A stretch of 64,000 nt of DNA, taken from Pelomonas candidula (lineage in GTDB: Bacteria; Pseudomonadota; Gammaproteobacteria; Burkholderiales; Burkholderiaceae_C). Each line of letters opens with the position of its first letter. Position 1 is the stretch's first letter. The notes below the pieces were generated by a model, which ran no database searches, was not told the DNA's origin, and saw only the letters and a list, made by a program, of their open reading frames with translations. Location: the NCBI RefSeq assembly GCF_043555985.1, contig NZ_JBIGIC010000007.1:124001-188000 (forward strand), in the 5' to 3' direction. Below are positions 1 through 10,200 of this stretch, piece after piece. Position numbers and translations under genes: made by a program.

Positions 1-566
1 CCTCTTCCGCCATCTATCACGGCACCACCATCATCTCGGTGCGCCGTCAGACGCCCGCCGGCTGGCAGGTCGCCATCGGCGGCGACGGCCAGGTCACCCT
101 GGGCAACACCGTCGTCAAGGCCAGCGCGCGCAAGGTGCGCAAGCTCTACCGGGACCAGGTGCTCGCGGGCTTTGCCGGCGCCACGGCCGATGCCTTCACG
201 CTGTTCGAGCGCTTCGAGGCCAAGTTGGAGAAGCACCAGGGTCACCTGGTGCGTGCCGCCGTCGAGTTGACGCGGGACTGGCGCACGGACCGCGTGCTTC
301 GGCGCCTGGAAGCCATGCTGGCCGTGGCTGACCGCACGGCCTCGCTCATCATCACCGGCAACGGCGACGTGCTGGAGCCTGAGCAGGGCATCGTGGCCAT
401 CGGCTCCGGCGGCGCCTACGCACAGGCCGCGGCCAAGGCACTGCTGGCGAACACCGAGCTGGGTGCTGCGGAGGTCGTCAAGAAGTCTCTGGAGATCGCT
501 GGCGAGATCTGCATCTACACGAACCAGAACCACACGCTCGAGACCCTTGAGCCGACGGGCGGCTGA
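1..566 (+). CDS. hslV: ATP-dependent protease peptidase subunit HslV (5' partial)
   Basis: Proteolytic subunit of the HslUV (ClpQY) protease, a double hexameric ring that degrades unfolded cytoplasmic proteins fed to it by HslU. The frame is open from base 3 and reads SSAIYHGTTIISVRR, so the window starts inside the short propeptide. The catalytic N-terminal threonine is the codon at 24-26. Conserved blocks include GGDGQVTLGN, the lysine region ARKVRKLY, GFAGATADAFTLFERFE and GSGGAYAQAAA near the C-terminus. Only the start codon and a few propeptide residues are missing. A GTG at 39 is not the true start because it would remove the active-site threonine. HslU follows at 1270, but an antisense gene lies between the two. 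Confidence 0.97.
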   Translation, partial: SSAIYHGTTIISVRRQTPAGWQVAIGGDGQVTLGNTVVKASARKVRKLYRDQVLAGFAGATADAFTLFERFEAKLEKHQGHLVRAAVELTRDWRTDRVLRRLEAMLAVADRTASLIITGNGDVLEPEQGIVAIGSGGAYAQAAAKALLANTELGAAEVVKKSLEIAGEICIYTNQNHTLETLEPTGG

Positions 567-592
567 GAACCCCGGCAGCACGGGCCACGGAG

Positions 593-1165
593 TCAGGTCG
601 TGGGACTGGATGCGGAGCTGGAGGTGGGCTTGGGCAGCGGCTTCAGCGTGACACGCACGGCGTCGGCATACCCGTCGTCACCGCTGGCCGCGCCAGCCCC
701 GCTCCCGATCAGGCTGCCGAACAGCAGGCCGGCGATCAGCCCGAGGGGCGCGAAGATCTGGTCGCCGATGTTCTTGCTGTGGCTGTCCTTCCTGCGCTGG
801 CTCTCGCCGATGGCGCCGCCGACGAGCAGGCCGGCGCCTGCGCCAATCAGCATGTTGCGGCCCGTCGTGTTGCGGCGTTCGAGGCGGGCTTCACCCGATT
901 GGCTGCCGTCCTCGCTGGTGCACCGGATGCGCAGCGGCTCGGCATCGACGCTGACGGTTGCCAAGCCCGGCGCCGCCAGTTGCCATTCACCGCTGGCGTT
1001 GCGCAGCTGGCAGCGTGCCGCACCCAGATCCGCGCCACGCTCGTTCACCACGCTGACGCGCACACTCTGCAACTTGACCTTGCCGGCCGTCGTCGCGCAA
1101 CCACCTAGCAGCAGTGCGGTGCAGCTCAGCACGACCACGCTCTGAGCGGTGCGGCTCGCTTTCAT
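593..1165 (-). CDS. Glycine-zipper lipoprotein of unknown function
   Basis: A 190-residue predicted lipoprotein. The start at 1165 gives a classic signal peptide with lipobox LLGGC (Cys23); an in-frame start further upstream would add about 30 atypical residues. The mature part has a polar domain of about 80 residues with a pair of cysteines. After it come two Gly/Ala-rich hydrophobic stretches (GAGAGLLVGGAIG and LIAGLLFGSLIGSGAGA) that look like glycine zippers able to enter membranes. I do not recognise a named family. It lies antisense in the gap between hslV and hslU, with its stop 26 bases from the hslV stop, and is divergent from hslU. Role unknown; an envelope location is inferred from the lipobox. 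Confidence 0.8.
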   Translation of the reverse strand: MKASRTAQSVVVLSCTALLLGGCATTAGKVKLQSVRVSVVNERGADLGAARCQLRNASGEWQLAAPGLATVSVDAEPLRIRCTSEDGSQSGEARLERRNTTGRNMLIGAGAGLLVGGAIGESQRRKDSHSKNIGDQIFAPLGLIAGLLFGSLIGSGAGAASGDDGYADAVRVTLKPLPKPTSSSASSPTT

Positions 1166-1269
1166 CGTCGAATACCCCCTGTGTTTTGTTTTGCCCGCCT
1201 CAGCCTCGTTCAGCATGTCCATGCGACGAGCGCCCCTGAGGGCGCGGCACCCCAAATCTAACCAACATC

Positions 1270-2583
1270 ATGAGCAGCATGACGCCCCAGGAAATCGTCT
1301 CCGAGCTGGACCGCCACATCGTCGGCCAGCACGCCGCCAAGCGTGCCGTCGCGATCGCGATGCGCAACCGCTGGCGCCGCCAGCAGGTGGACGAGAAGCT
1401 GCGTGCCGAGATCACGCCCAAGAACATCCTGATGATCGGCCCCACCGGCGTCGGCAAGACCGAGATCGCCCGCCGCCTGGCCAGGCTGGCCGGCGCGCCC
1501 TTCATCAAGGTCGAGGCGACCAAGTTCACTGAGGTGGGCTACGTCGGCAAGGACGTCGACTCCATCATCCGTGACCTCGTCGAAGTGGCCGTCAAGCAGG
1601 AGCGCGAGATCGCCATGCGCCGCTGCCAGACGCGCGCCGAGGATGCCGCCGAGGAGCGCATTCTCGATGTGCTGTTGCCCGGCTCCGACGCGGACAACGC
1701 GACGCGCCAGAGCTTTCGCAAGAAGTTGCGCGAGGGTCAGCTGAACGACAAGGACATCGAGCTCGACCTGCTGGCGCCCAAACCCAGCCTGGAGGTGCTT
1801 ACGCCGTTCGGCAATCAGCCCGGCATGGAGGACATGGCCGAGCAGTTGAAGGGCATGTTCGGCCAGTTCGGCGGCAACCAGAAGAAGACGCGCAAGCTCA
1901 AGATCGGCGAGGCGATGAAGCTGCTGGTCGACGAAGAGGCCGCCAAGCTCGTCAATGAGGAAGAGATCCGCGCGACGGCGCTCGTCAACGCGCAGGAGAT
2001 GGGCATCGTCTTCATCGACGAGATCGACAAGGTCGCGTCGCGCCAGGAGAGCAGCGGTGCCGAGGTGTCGCGCCAGGGTGTGCAGCGCGACCTGCTGCCG
2101 CTGGTCGAAGGCACGACGGTGTCGACCAAGTACGGCCTCGTGAAGACCGATCACATCCTCTTCATCGCCAGCGGCGCCTTCCACCTCGCCAAGCCCAGCG
2201 ACCTCATCCCCGAGCTGCAGGGCCGGTTGCCCATCCGCGTGGAGCTGGACTCGCTGTCGGTGGCCGACTTCGAGGCCATCCTGAAGAGCACGCACGCCAG
2301 CCTGGTCAAGCAGTACCAGGCGTTGCTGGCGACCGAGGGCGTCGTGCTGGACCTGCAGGATGACGCGATCCGCCGCCTCGCCCAGATCGCCTTCGAGGTC
2401 AACGAGCGCACCGAGAACATCGGCGCGCGGCGCCTGGCGACGGTGATGGAGCGGCTGCTGGACGAGATCAGCTTCGACGCACCCAACCGCTCGGGGCAGA
2501 CGGTGTCGCTGGACGCGGCAGCGGTGGACGCCAAGCTCGCGGCGCTGGCTGCGAACGAGGACTTGAGCCGGTTCATCCTCTGA
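1270..2583 (+). CDS. hslU: ATP-dependent protease ATPase subunit HslU
   Basis: AAA+ unfoldase that binds, unfolds and threads substrates into the HslV chamber. The length of 437 aa is typical of the family. Walker A is GPTGVGKT (residues 57-64) and Walker B is VFIDEID (about 247-253). An I-domain insertion lies between them, and the C-terminal AAA subdomain contains RTENIGARRLATVMERLLDE. The C-terminus LSRFIL matches the tail that inserts into HslV pockets to activate it. No good Shine-Dalgarno precedes ATG 1270, and a second in-frame ATG lies at 1279, so the exact start is uncertain by three residues. The usual tight hslV-hslU spacing is broken here by about 700 bases carrying an opposite-strand gene. 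Confidence 0.98.
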   Translation: MSSMTPQEIVSELDRHIVGQHAAKRAVAIAMRNRWRRQQVDEKLRAEITPKNILMIGPTGVGKTEIARRLARLAGAPFIKVEATKFTEVGYVGKDVDSIIRDLVEVAVKQEREIAMRRCQTRAEDAAEERILDVLLPGSDADNATRQSFRKKLREGQLNDKDIELDLLAPKPSLEVLTPFGNQPGMEDMAEQLKGMFGQFGGNQKKTRKLKIGEAMKLLVDEEAAKLVNEEEIRATALVNAQEMGIVFIDEIDKVASRQESSGAEVSRQGVQRDLLPLVEGTTVSTKYGLVKTDHILFIASGAFHLAKPSDLIPELQGRLPIRVELDSLSVADFEAILKSTHASLVKQYQALLATEGVVLDLQDDAIRRLAQIAFEVNERTENIGARRLATVMERLLDEISFDAPNRSGQTVSLDAAAVDAKLAALAANEDLSRFIL

Positions 2584-2595
2584 CGGGGCGCTGTG

Positions 2596-3228
2596 TCAGT
2601 GCGGCAGCGTGGCCGCGCTGCCGGTCCAGCGCAGCAACTGCATCAGCGATGGAGCGTGGGTCTTGCCGAGCAGATTGCGTACATGGCTGCGCACGGTGGA
2701 CAACTGCAGGCTCAGATGACGCGCGGCTTCTTCGGCCCGCATACCGTCTGCCAGCAGCATCAGCACATGCCGCTCGGCAGGGCTCAGCCGGCACTTCTGC
2801 GTCAATGCGTCGATGCGGGCGGATTGCATCAGCGCCGGCTGGTCGGTCTGCACGACCAGCAGCACCGCGCCGGGCGGCTGTGTGGCGTATGCATCGAGTG
2901 GCGGTCTCGAGAGGTGCATCAGCCCCGTGCACAGCGATTGCGAAAACCATACGGCGCAGTCCAGCGCGCTGCCGGCGGCGGCTTGACGTAGCAATTGGCA
3001 CAGCTGCTGCTCGTTCAGCTGGCCTACTGCAGTGAGCCGGCCTTCGGCCACCCGGACGGAGCCGTCGCCGATCCAGCGCCGGGCCGTCGGATTGCTGGCC
3101 ATCACCCGGCCGTCATCCTGTACCAGCAACACCGCCTGCGGCAGCAGGTCAACGATCAGGCCGTGGCTGAACTGAGTGTTCAGCGGCGGCAACTTTTCGT
3201 GGGCGATGTCCCAAGCCACTGCGTCCAT
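2596..3228 (-). CDS. LuxR-family transcriptional regulator with N-terminal PAS-like domain
   Basis: A 210-residue protein whose C-terminal 65 residues form a LuxR/GerE helix-turn-helix (LSPAERHVLMLLADGMRAEE, then STVRSHVRNLLGKT). The N-terminal half looks PAS-like (LVQDDGRVMASNPTARRWIG). It has no receiver aspartate, so it probably responds to a ligand or partner rather than to phosphorylation. It lies in the same direction as, and 100 bases after, the protease gene of the DyP-P450 operon, so it may be co-transcribed with that operon; no terminator is obvious between them. It is convergent with hslU, with only 12 bases between the stops. Targets unknown. Confidence 0.82.
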   Translation of the reverse strand: MDAVAWDIAHEKLPPLNTQFSHGLIVDLLPQAVLLVQDDGRVMASNPTARRWIGDGSVRVAEGRLTAVGQLNEQQLCQLLRQAAAGSALDCAVWFSQSLCTGLMHLSRPPLDAYATQPPGAVLLVVQTDQPALMQSARIDALTQKCRLSPAERHVLMLLADGMRAEEAARHLSLQLSTVRSHVRNLLGKTHAPSLMQLLRWTGSAATLPH

Positions 3229-3328
3229 GACAATCCTTCCGCGGCCTCTTTGGCCGACAGGAAGCAGTTTCCGCAGCGCCGAATGCGGCGTCCTTTAACA
3301 GCCTGAAAAGGTCCTAAACACTGAGATG

Positions 3329-4663
3329 TCAGCGGCGCGTCAACGCCGTGGGCGGCGGCAGCGGGTAGGCCAGCAGTGCCTCGACATTCAGGATTCCGGC
3401 GCCGTAGCCGGACTCAGGCACCCAGCCGGCTTCAGGTGCGCCGATGGCGGTAGGTGGCCTGGCATCGCGTGTCGCGGATTTCGTCAGTGCCAGCCGGAAC
3501 GCCTCCACTATGCGCCAATGGCCGACGTACGGTGCCAGCGCGCCGTCATGGTGGCGCAGCCAGCACGCTGCGGCTCCGGCCACCATGGCGGTGGCGCAAC
3601 TGGTGCCGCCGGCATGCAGGCTGTAGATGAACTGCGATTCATTGATCGCCACGGCACGGCGCACGCTTGCGGCCGGCGCGCTGATGTCCACATAGGCGCC
3701 GCTGGAACTCAGCACCCAGGCGCGGCCCCGGCGGTTGACGCCGGCTACGGCGATGGCTCTGGGCAGGGCGGCGGGATACGCCGGCCATCCCGGCACCGGC
3801 AAGTTGCCGGCTGCCGCGACGAGGATCACACCGCGTTCGTAGCAGTGATTGAGGGCGCGCCACATCGGTTCGGGCGCCGTGTTGACGAGGAAGGTGCCCA
3901 TGCTGACGGTGATCAGCGGGACCTTGGCCTCGTCGACGAGGTAGTGCACGGCGGCTTCGAAATTGTGCGTGTGATGGTCCAGTACGACGCTGTGCCCGAG
4001 GCGCACCGGCACCAGCGGCACGCACGGCGCCACGCCGTTGTAGGGCGGTTTTGCGGAAGGATCGTAGCCGGCGCACAGGCTGGCGCTGGCTGTGCCGTGC
4101 CCGGCATTGAGCCCGCGCATGCCATCGCGCCCCGGCAGGCCGTCGTAGCCGTCGAAGCTTCGCGCAGCGCGTTCGTCGACCCAGCTGTGCGCGGGGTAAC
4201 CCAGCGCCGGATGCGACGTGATGCCGGTGTCGATCTGGCCCACCCGTACAGTCCCCCAGTCGTGTTTGCGCGGATCGTCCTTCGGCTCCAACTCCGGCAC
4301 CCTGCACAGCTTCAGATGCCAGTTGTTGTCGTCCATGACGTCGGTTGCGTTGTCGGTCCGAGCGGAGGCGGCCTCGTCACGCTCGATGTGGCGATCACGG
4401 CGCAGCAAGAGCGACCAGGCGAGCGGTCGCGCATCCACGAGGCCGAGTTTTTTCAGTTCACGCGCTGTGCCGTCAGCGCCGAGGGTCAGGCGCAGCGCCC
4501 CGAACAGTGCAGCGGACATCTCGACATGCTGGTCATCAAGCACTTTCAGTGGGTTGATCAGCCGCGGCAACAGGCTGGCCAGCCGGGCATCGGCGCTGTC
4601 GGCCACCTCGGCAGCACGCTTTGCACCCACCTTGTGGGACAGGCTGAAGACGAGCGGTCTCAT
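3329..4663 (-). CDS. Subtilisin-like (S8) serine peptidase without signal peptide
   Basis: A 444-residue S8-family protease. The catalytic triad is Asp145 (VGQIDTG), His189 (NAGHGTA) and Ser355 (GGTSCATA), with oxyanion Asn287 (VAAAGN). The first 130 residues precede the catalytic domain and form an uncharacterised N-terminal region. No signal peptide or membrane segment is visible, so the enzyme is probably cytoplasmic, which is unusual for S8 enzymes. The start at 4663 is supported by a TGATG junction: its ATG shares one base with the stop of the upstream STAND ATPase gene, which implies translational coupling. It is the last of three overlapping genes that begin with the DyP-P450 fusion. 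The substrate is unknown; a processing role on operon partners is inference. Confidence 0.9.
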   Translation of the reverse strand: MRPLVFSLSHKVGAKRAAEVADSADARLASLLPRLINPLKVLDDQHVEMSAALFGALRLTLGADGTARELKKLGLVDARPLAWSLLLRRDRHIERDEAASARTDNATDVMDDNNWHLKLCRVPELEPKDDPRKHDWGTVRVGQIDTGITSHPALGYPAHSWVDERAARSFDGYDGLPGRDGMRGLNAGHGTASASLCAGYDPSAKPPYNGVAPCVPLVPVRLGHSVVLDHHTHNFEAAVHYLVDEAKVPLITVSMGTFLVNTAPEPMWRALNHCYERGVILVAAAGNLPVPGWPAYPAALPRAIAVAGVNRRGRAWVLSSSGAYVDISAPAASVRRAVAINESQFIYSLHAGGTSCATAMVAGAAACWLRHHDGALAPYVGHWRIVEAFRLALTKSATRDARPPTAIGAPEAGWVPESGYGAGILNVEALLAYPLPPPTALTRR

Positions 4664-7203
4664 CAATGCGGCTCCTGTGTGAAGTTGGCACTGGCAGGTG
4701 CGAAGGTTCGCTGCAACAGATGCATCAGTTCGGCAGCATTGGCGGCGGAGCCCTGTGTCTGCCAATAGGTGCGCTCCTCGTCGTTCAGCGTCGCATCGAT
4801 GAGTTGCTCGGCGCAGCGCCGTGCCAGCTTGGCGACGGGATCGCGTTCGGTGTTGGTGCGGCTCGCAAAGTCTTCACTGGCGCCCAGCAGTTGGGCCGCC
4901 GCGGTGTCTGCACCGCAGGCCGCGGCCAGCCAGGCAAAGATGTCACAGCGACCGCGAAGCAGGTTGTCGAGCTGCAGTTCGCGAGCCGTTCGCAGCGCGC
5001 TGCGGCGAGCGTCGTCGATCCGCCCCGCGGCCACGAGTGCGGCGGTCAGGCCCTCCATCGCACGGGCGCGGGCCTGACCGTGGCCTGGTTGGTTGCCGAA
5101 GTGGGTCAACAAGTCCTGGAACTCTGCCGCTGCCGCATCGGCGTGGCCGATCTGCAGGTGCGTCCAGGCCATGTCGCCCAGCAACAGCAGCCGTGAACGG
5201 TCGATGCCATGGGCTTCGGCCAGCGCCAGCGCGGTCTGTGCATGCCGCAATGCCGTGGCGTGGTCGCCCTTCGCGTCGGCGAGCAGGCCTTCCACTCTCA
5301 GCCGGCGCACGCGGTCGGCCGGGCGCGGGTTGTCTGCCTCCAGCGCGCGTGCGCAGTGCAAGTGCTGCTCGACCAGGTCCAACCGGCCAGTGCGCAAGTG
5401 CGCCTCGGCCAGGTGGCGCTGGCAACCGTGTCGGTTGCGGGCATCGCCCAGCACCTGGAACATGCCGTCGGCGCGCTCCAGTGCCTGGACGCACAGCGGT
5501 GCAGGCACGCGGCCCTCCACCCCCAGGCGACCCAGCCAGTGCCAATAGCGCGCGCTCAGCGTCATGGGAAGCTGCTCCGATACCAGCGGCTGGACGCGAA
5601 GCAGGTTGTCCAGCGCCTCCCCGATGGAGCCCGTCGGGCTCAGCACGACCGCTGTGTAGGTGACCATCGTGACGGCGGCGTGCGCCGCGGTCGGCTCGGT
5701 CAGTGCCCACGCGAGTGCTGCACGGACGTTGGGCATCTCCTGCAGCATGGCGACGATGTCGCGCATCTGCGCGCCCAGCACGCAGATGCGCGACATCACG
5801 CGCGCCAGCTGGGCGCCAGGGTTGAAATCGGGCTGGCGCTGCCTGAGGCATTCCATGGCGAATGCCCGTGTCGTGTCCAGCATGCGGTAGCGCGGCCGCT
5901 GGCTGATCACCGGAACGATCAGCGAGCGATCCACCAGCACGTTCAGGTGCTCGATCAGGTCCGACTCGGCGTTCGCACCCAGCAACTCCCGCGCGGCCTC
6001 CAGGCTGAAGCCGCTTGGGAAAATGGACAGCTGGTGCAGCACTTCCTGAGTTGCCGGGCTCAGTAGCTGGTGGCTCCACTCCAGCGCGGCCTGCAGGCTG
6101 CGGTGGCGCAGCGGCGCACTGCGCAGACCGCCGGCCAGCAACCGCAGCCGGTCGTTGAGGCGGCTGCGTACGCCGGCCGGGCCGAGAAGCGGCACACGGC
6201 TGGCGGCAAACTCCAGCGCGAGCGGAATGCCGTCGAGCTGGCGGCAGATCTCAACCAGGTCAACCAATTCTTGCTGGCTGGGATCGTAGGTGCCGCCCAT
6301 CGCGCTGCGCACTCGCTGCAGGAGCAGTAAGACGGCACCATATTCCTTCGCGTCCTGCGCATCGGCCGACAGTGGCACGGCAAGCGGGTTCAGCCGCATG
6401 ACGCGCTCGCCGGCCAGCCGTAGCGGTTCCTGGCTGGTGGCGAGCACATGCACGTGCGGCGCGTTTGCCAGCAGTGAGCCGACGATGTCTGCCACGGCGT
6501 CGACGACATGCTCGCAGTTGTCCAGCACCAGCAGCAATGCACGATGCTGCAGTGCGGCCAGGCATGCGGCCGCGGCATCGCCGCCAGCCTCGACTTGCAC
6601 GCCCAGCACTTCACACAGGGTGATAGGCAGCAGCGCAGGGTGGCTGACGTCGGTCAGGTCCACGCGCCACGTGCCTTGCGGATAGCGCCCGCCAGCCGCA
6701 AGCTGCTGCGCTGCGGCGTCGGCCAGGGCCGTCTTGCCGATGCCGGCCAGTCCGCAGATGGTCACGCAAGGTGCGGCGTCGTGGGCGTCAAGCAGCTCGG
6801 CCAGCTCTGCCTCGCGCCCCAGCAGGGGGGGCTGTCGCAAAGGCAGGTTGCCAGGCAGCACGCGCAGCGGCGGCGCGTCGGCGTCGAGCAGGCGCGGTGC
6901 GGTGAACTGATAGCCTCGTCCGGTGACGGTGGCGATCACGTCGCTGCCGAGCAGCCGGCGCAGCGTGGAGATCTGCACGCTGAGGTTGTTCTCCTCGACG
7001 ACAAGTCCGGGCCAGACGCGATCGAGGATCTCTTCCTTCGGCACCACGCGCTCGCTGTGCAGTTGCAACAGCATCAGCAGGTCGTAGGCGCGGCCGCCGA
7101 GCGGTACGGCCGAATCGCCCACCCACACCTGCCGTTCCAACGGCCGGATCTCGAAGCGCTTGAAGCGCATCGTTGCGCCGGCCTCGGTGCGCAGCGCCGT
7201 CAT
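4663..7203 (-). CDS. Winged-helix STAND ATPase regulator (trans_reg_C, NB-ARC-like, TPR-like)
   Basis: An 846-residue signal-integrating regulator. Residues 12-102 are an OmpR/SARP-type winged helix (LLMLLQLHSERVVPKEEIL, ending in GRGYQF). Residues about 125-400 form an ATPase of the STAND/NB-ARC kind with Walker A GLAGIGKTAL (151-160), Walker B LLLVLDN (223-229) and the ATSQEPLRLAGE block (255-266), which is usually TSREPL. The C-terminal half is rich in Leu/Ala helical pairs, consistent with TPR-like repeats. Such proteins oligomerise on ATP and ligand binding. The ATG at 7203 overlaps the stop of the DyP-P450 gene (ATGA), and its own stop overlaps the protease start, so the three genes form a tight operon. 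It could act as an activator of the operon or as a sensor that controls the protease. Confidence 0.88.
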   Translation of the reverse strand: MTALRTEAGATMRFKRFEIRPLERQVWVGDSAVPLGGRAYDLLMLLQLHSERVVPKEEILDRVWPGLVVEENNLSVQISTLRRLLGSDVIATVTGRGYQFTAPRLLDADAPPLRVLPGNLPLRQPPLLGREAELAELLDAHDAAPCVTICGLAGIGKTALADAAAQQLAAGGRYPQGTWRVDLTDVSHPALLPITLCEVLGVQVEAGGDAAAACLAALQHRALLLVLDNCEHVVDAVADIVGSLLANAPHVHVLATSQEPLRLAGERVMRLNPLAVPLSADAQDAKEYGAVLLLLQRVRSAMGGTYDPSQQELVDLVEICRQLDGIPLALEFAASRVPLLGPAGVRSRLNDRLRLLAGGLRSAPLRHRSLQAALEWSHQLLSPATQEVLHQLSIFPSGFSLEAARELLGANAESDLIEHLNVLVDRSLIVPVISQRPRYRMLDTTRAFAMECLRQRQPDFNPGAQLARVMSRICVLGAQMRDIVAMLQEMPNVRAALAWALTEPTAAHAAVTMVTYTAVVLSPTGSIGEALDNLLRVQPLVSEQLPMTLSARYWHWLGRLGVEGRVPAPLCVQALERADGMFQVLGDARNRHGCQRHLAEAHLRTGRLDLVEQHLHCARALEADNPRPADRVRRLRVEGLLADAKGDHATALRHAQTALALAEAHGIDRSRLLLLGDMAWTHLQIGHADAAAAEFQDLLTHFGNQPGHGQARARAMEGLTAALVAAGRIDDARRSALRTARELQLDNLLRGRCDIFAWLAAACGADTAAAQLLGASEDFASRTNTERDPVAKLARRCAEQLIDATLNDEERTYWQTQGSAANAAELMHLLQRTFAPASANFTQEPH

Positions 7204-10200
7204 TTCTTGGCCACGGGCAGCGTCAGCAGGCTGCGGAAATAGAAGTTGTCGCCCCAGGCCGGAACCGCGTTCGGAGCGCACAACCGAAGATGCTTGAACT
7301 CCCGCAGCAGCTTATCGAAGCTCAGCCGCGTGATCTTCTGCTGCAGCACCCTGCCGATGCATTCGTGCACGCCATGACCGAGTGACAGGCTGGCGGCCGG
7401 GCCGCGGTCGAGCCGGAATTCGTCGAGCCCGTTGCCATCGCGATTGGCCGAGGCGACGACGACATGCACCGGGCAGTCCTTCATCTTTTCCGGTTCGATA
7501 CCGCTCTTCCGGACAGCGTTCAGCACGTCGTACAACGGCTGGCCCTCAAGGGCGTCGATCTCTTCATCCGTCCAGTTGCGTGCGATGTAGCGCTCGACGA
7601 CCGACATGGGCGGGTCGAAGCGCAGCGCCTCGTGCAGAGCGCCGTCGAGCAGCGTCAAATTCTCGTGCAGCGTCACCCACGGTTTCTCGCGACCGGCGCG
7701 CGGGTCGGGGCGCAGCAAGTTCAGCATCGTCGAGGCTGCCAGGAATTGCGTGGACATGTAGCCCGCCAACACCACCTGCATGAGGATCGCCAGCGACTCC
7801 AGGGCCGCCAGGGGGCGTTGCCGGGCCGGAAGACGCAGCCGGAACAGTTGTGGCGGCACCGGCAGGTCCAGCGGCAGTTCGCTGAAATCGATTTGCGTGC
7901 GCCGGGCAATCTCGCCGATGAGGGTCCCATCGAAGGCGCCACTGCCATCGCCCGGCTTCAGGTCGTCGACCCAGGCGCGCACCAGCGCGCCGGCGATGCA
8001 GTAGGACAGCCGCAACATGCAGTCGGTGAAGCCGTTGCGGCTGGCGGCACGGTCGGGCTCAGGCAGCTTGTACAAACGCATCATCGTCTGCGCCAGCCGG
8101 TCGGCCTCGTCGACGGCGTCAGCCGGCAGGCCATAAAAGCGCCAGAACACGCGGCGCGGGACCGGCTGCGCGAACTCGCGGACGAAGTCGAACTGAGGCA
8201 GGTCGTGCAACCGCGGCAACACGTCTTCGAGCACCTGTTCGATGGTGCCGTCGACATGCTGGGTGGCGATGGTGAAAGCCTGCACCACCGCCTGGCGCAC
8301 TTCCGTGTGACGGTGCCCGTCCTGACGCAGGATGCCGCGCAGTCGAGCGGTCGATGGCGCCTGATGGAACTCGTCATGCGTGGCCATCACCGCTGCACCG
8401 GCTGCCTGCCCGAAGACCCAGAATGCGTGGTGCTCGGGCACCCAGGTGACGACGTCACCTTTGGCCAGCAGGGGCTTGAATCCTGACGCGTAGGGCTCCG
8501 CCAGGAACGCCGCGGACGTGGGAGATACCGGCAGCTTGGCCGCCTGTTCCGCCTGCTGCCTGGGTGGACCAGCAAAGACTGTCGGCAGCAGTTGCGGAAT
8601 CCACTCCTCGAGTTTGTCGCGCCAGCGCAGCAGGCGGTTCTCGTTGAGAACGACATCCGCGCCGCGCTGCAGCGCGCGGTACAGCACACGCTCTCCACTG
8701 CGTTGCAGCCACTTCTGCAGCGGCGGAAGCGCGCGCGCCGGCAGGGCCTGCAGACGCCCCACGGGGTGCTTGCAGTCGTTGGCTTGCGTGTCTGGATCGC
8801 GCGGCTTGCGAAGGTGCTTCAGCATGCCCAGGCCGGGGTAGAACAGGTACAGCGAGCCATGCAGAGTCACCAGCGGCTTCACGTCGATGTTGACGGCAGC
8901 TCGTCCATGCCCGGCCGGCATCAGCTCGAAAGGCGTCGTCTGATCACTGCGACGGATGCCGGCGATCGGGTCCTGCGTGCCGCGCTGCGAGTTGGCGGCC
9001 GAGTCCTGAATCCAATGCCGCTGGATGAATTCGAACTGGCGCTCGATGTCGGCACAGAAGAACAGGCCTAGCAGGCCCTGGCGTGACGTTGCATTGCTCG
9101 CGTCTTTCAACGTTGTCGGCACTCCACGACGAATCAGCCGGCGTGAATGGCGCAGCCCCGGGACGTGCGCCGAGCGCGGGTTCACGCGGCGGATGTGTGC
9201 GCCCAGCGGGCAGGTTGCGCCTCGGTTGTCGTCTTGCACCTGCGGGTATTCCCAGCTCGGCGCGTAGTCGAAGTCATTGAGCGCCGCCGGAGGTTCGGGT
9301 GGGTGTATGCCAAGCGATAGCGGATCGCCGTTCTGCCAGCGCCCCATCAGGCGTGCCCTGACCATGTCAGGCCCTATGTTCGCCTCAGCCGCAGCTTTGG
9401 AAGCTTCTGCTTCCCTGAGGGCGTCCTCATGCAGTTCGTACAGCCGCATGACACCAAAGCTGCCATTGCGTGCGAGGTCCTTGGGCATGTCGCGCAGCGA
9501 TGTGCCGCCGTAGACGTTCAGATAGCGCTTGCCGAGCAGGAACTCGCCCGGGCTGGCGGCCGGAAGCACTTCGCCCGGCTTGCCGGCATCGTCCGTGCCG
9601 GCAACGCGTGGCTGCGAGATCGCGTCCGTGAATCCGAACAGTTTGGTGCTGTGCGACCCGCCGGCCTGCTCGCAGACGATGTGCAGGCCGTGGAGCGCGC
9701 AGGCTTTGCGCAGTGCCGCACAAACTTCGTCGAATGGAGTGGCAGGTTCGGCATTGGCGGTATCGAATCCGAACAATGAAATCACGATGTCGACGTCCGT
9801 GTCCGGACCACCGAAGCGCCACTCCTTCGGGGGCTGGTTGACGTCGCCGTTGTCCTCGGCGCGTGTACGGGCACCCTGCTTGAACGCCGCTGGGAAAGTC
9901 GCCAGGTCCTGCTCGCGCCATGGCATCAACTTGCGCAGTCCGCCGGCCGTGAAACCGATGTTGGCCGCGACCTCGGGTTTGACGATCTGTTCTCCCTTTT
10001 CCCACGAATTCGCACTCATCACGCCCTTCCAAGCGGAAGTCGGGGACGGGAAGTCTTTGGCCAGCCAGCGCCGCGCCTTCTGAGGCTTGTCTACGCTAAG
10101 GAACAGGTGCACGGACCTCTCCGCCCGGTAGCCCTTCAGGATGTTGCCCTGCACGTCGGCGAAGTCGATGACGGCGGCCGGGCCGTCGATGACAGGCTGG

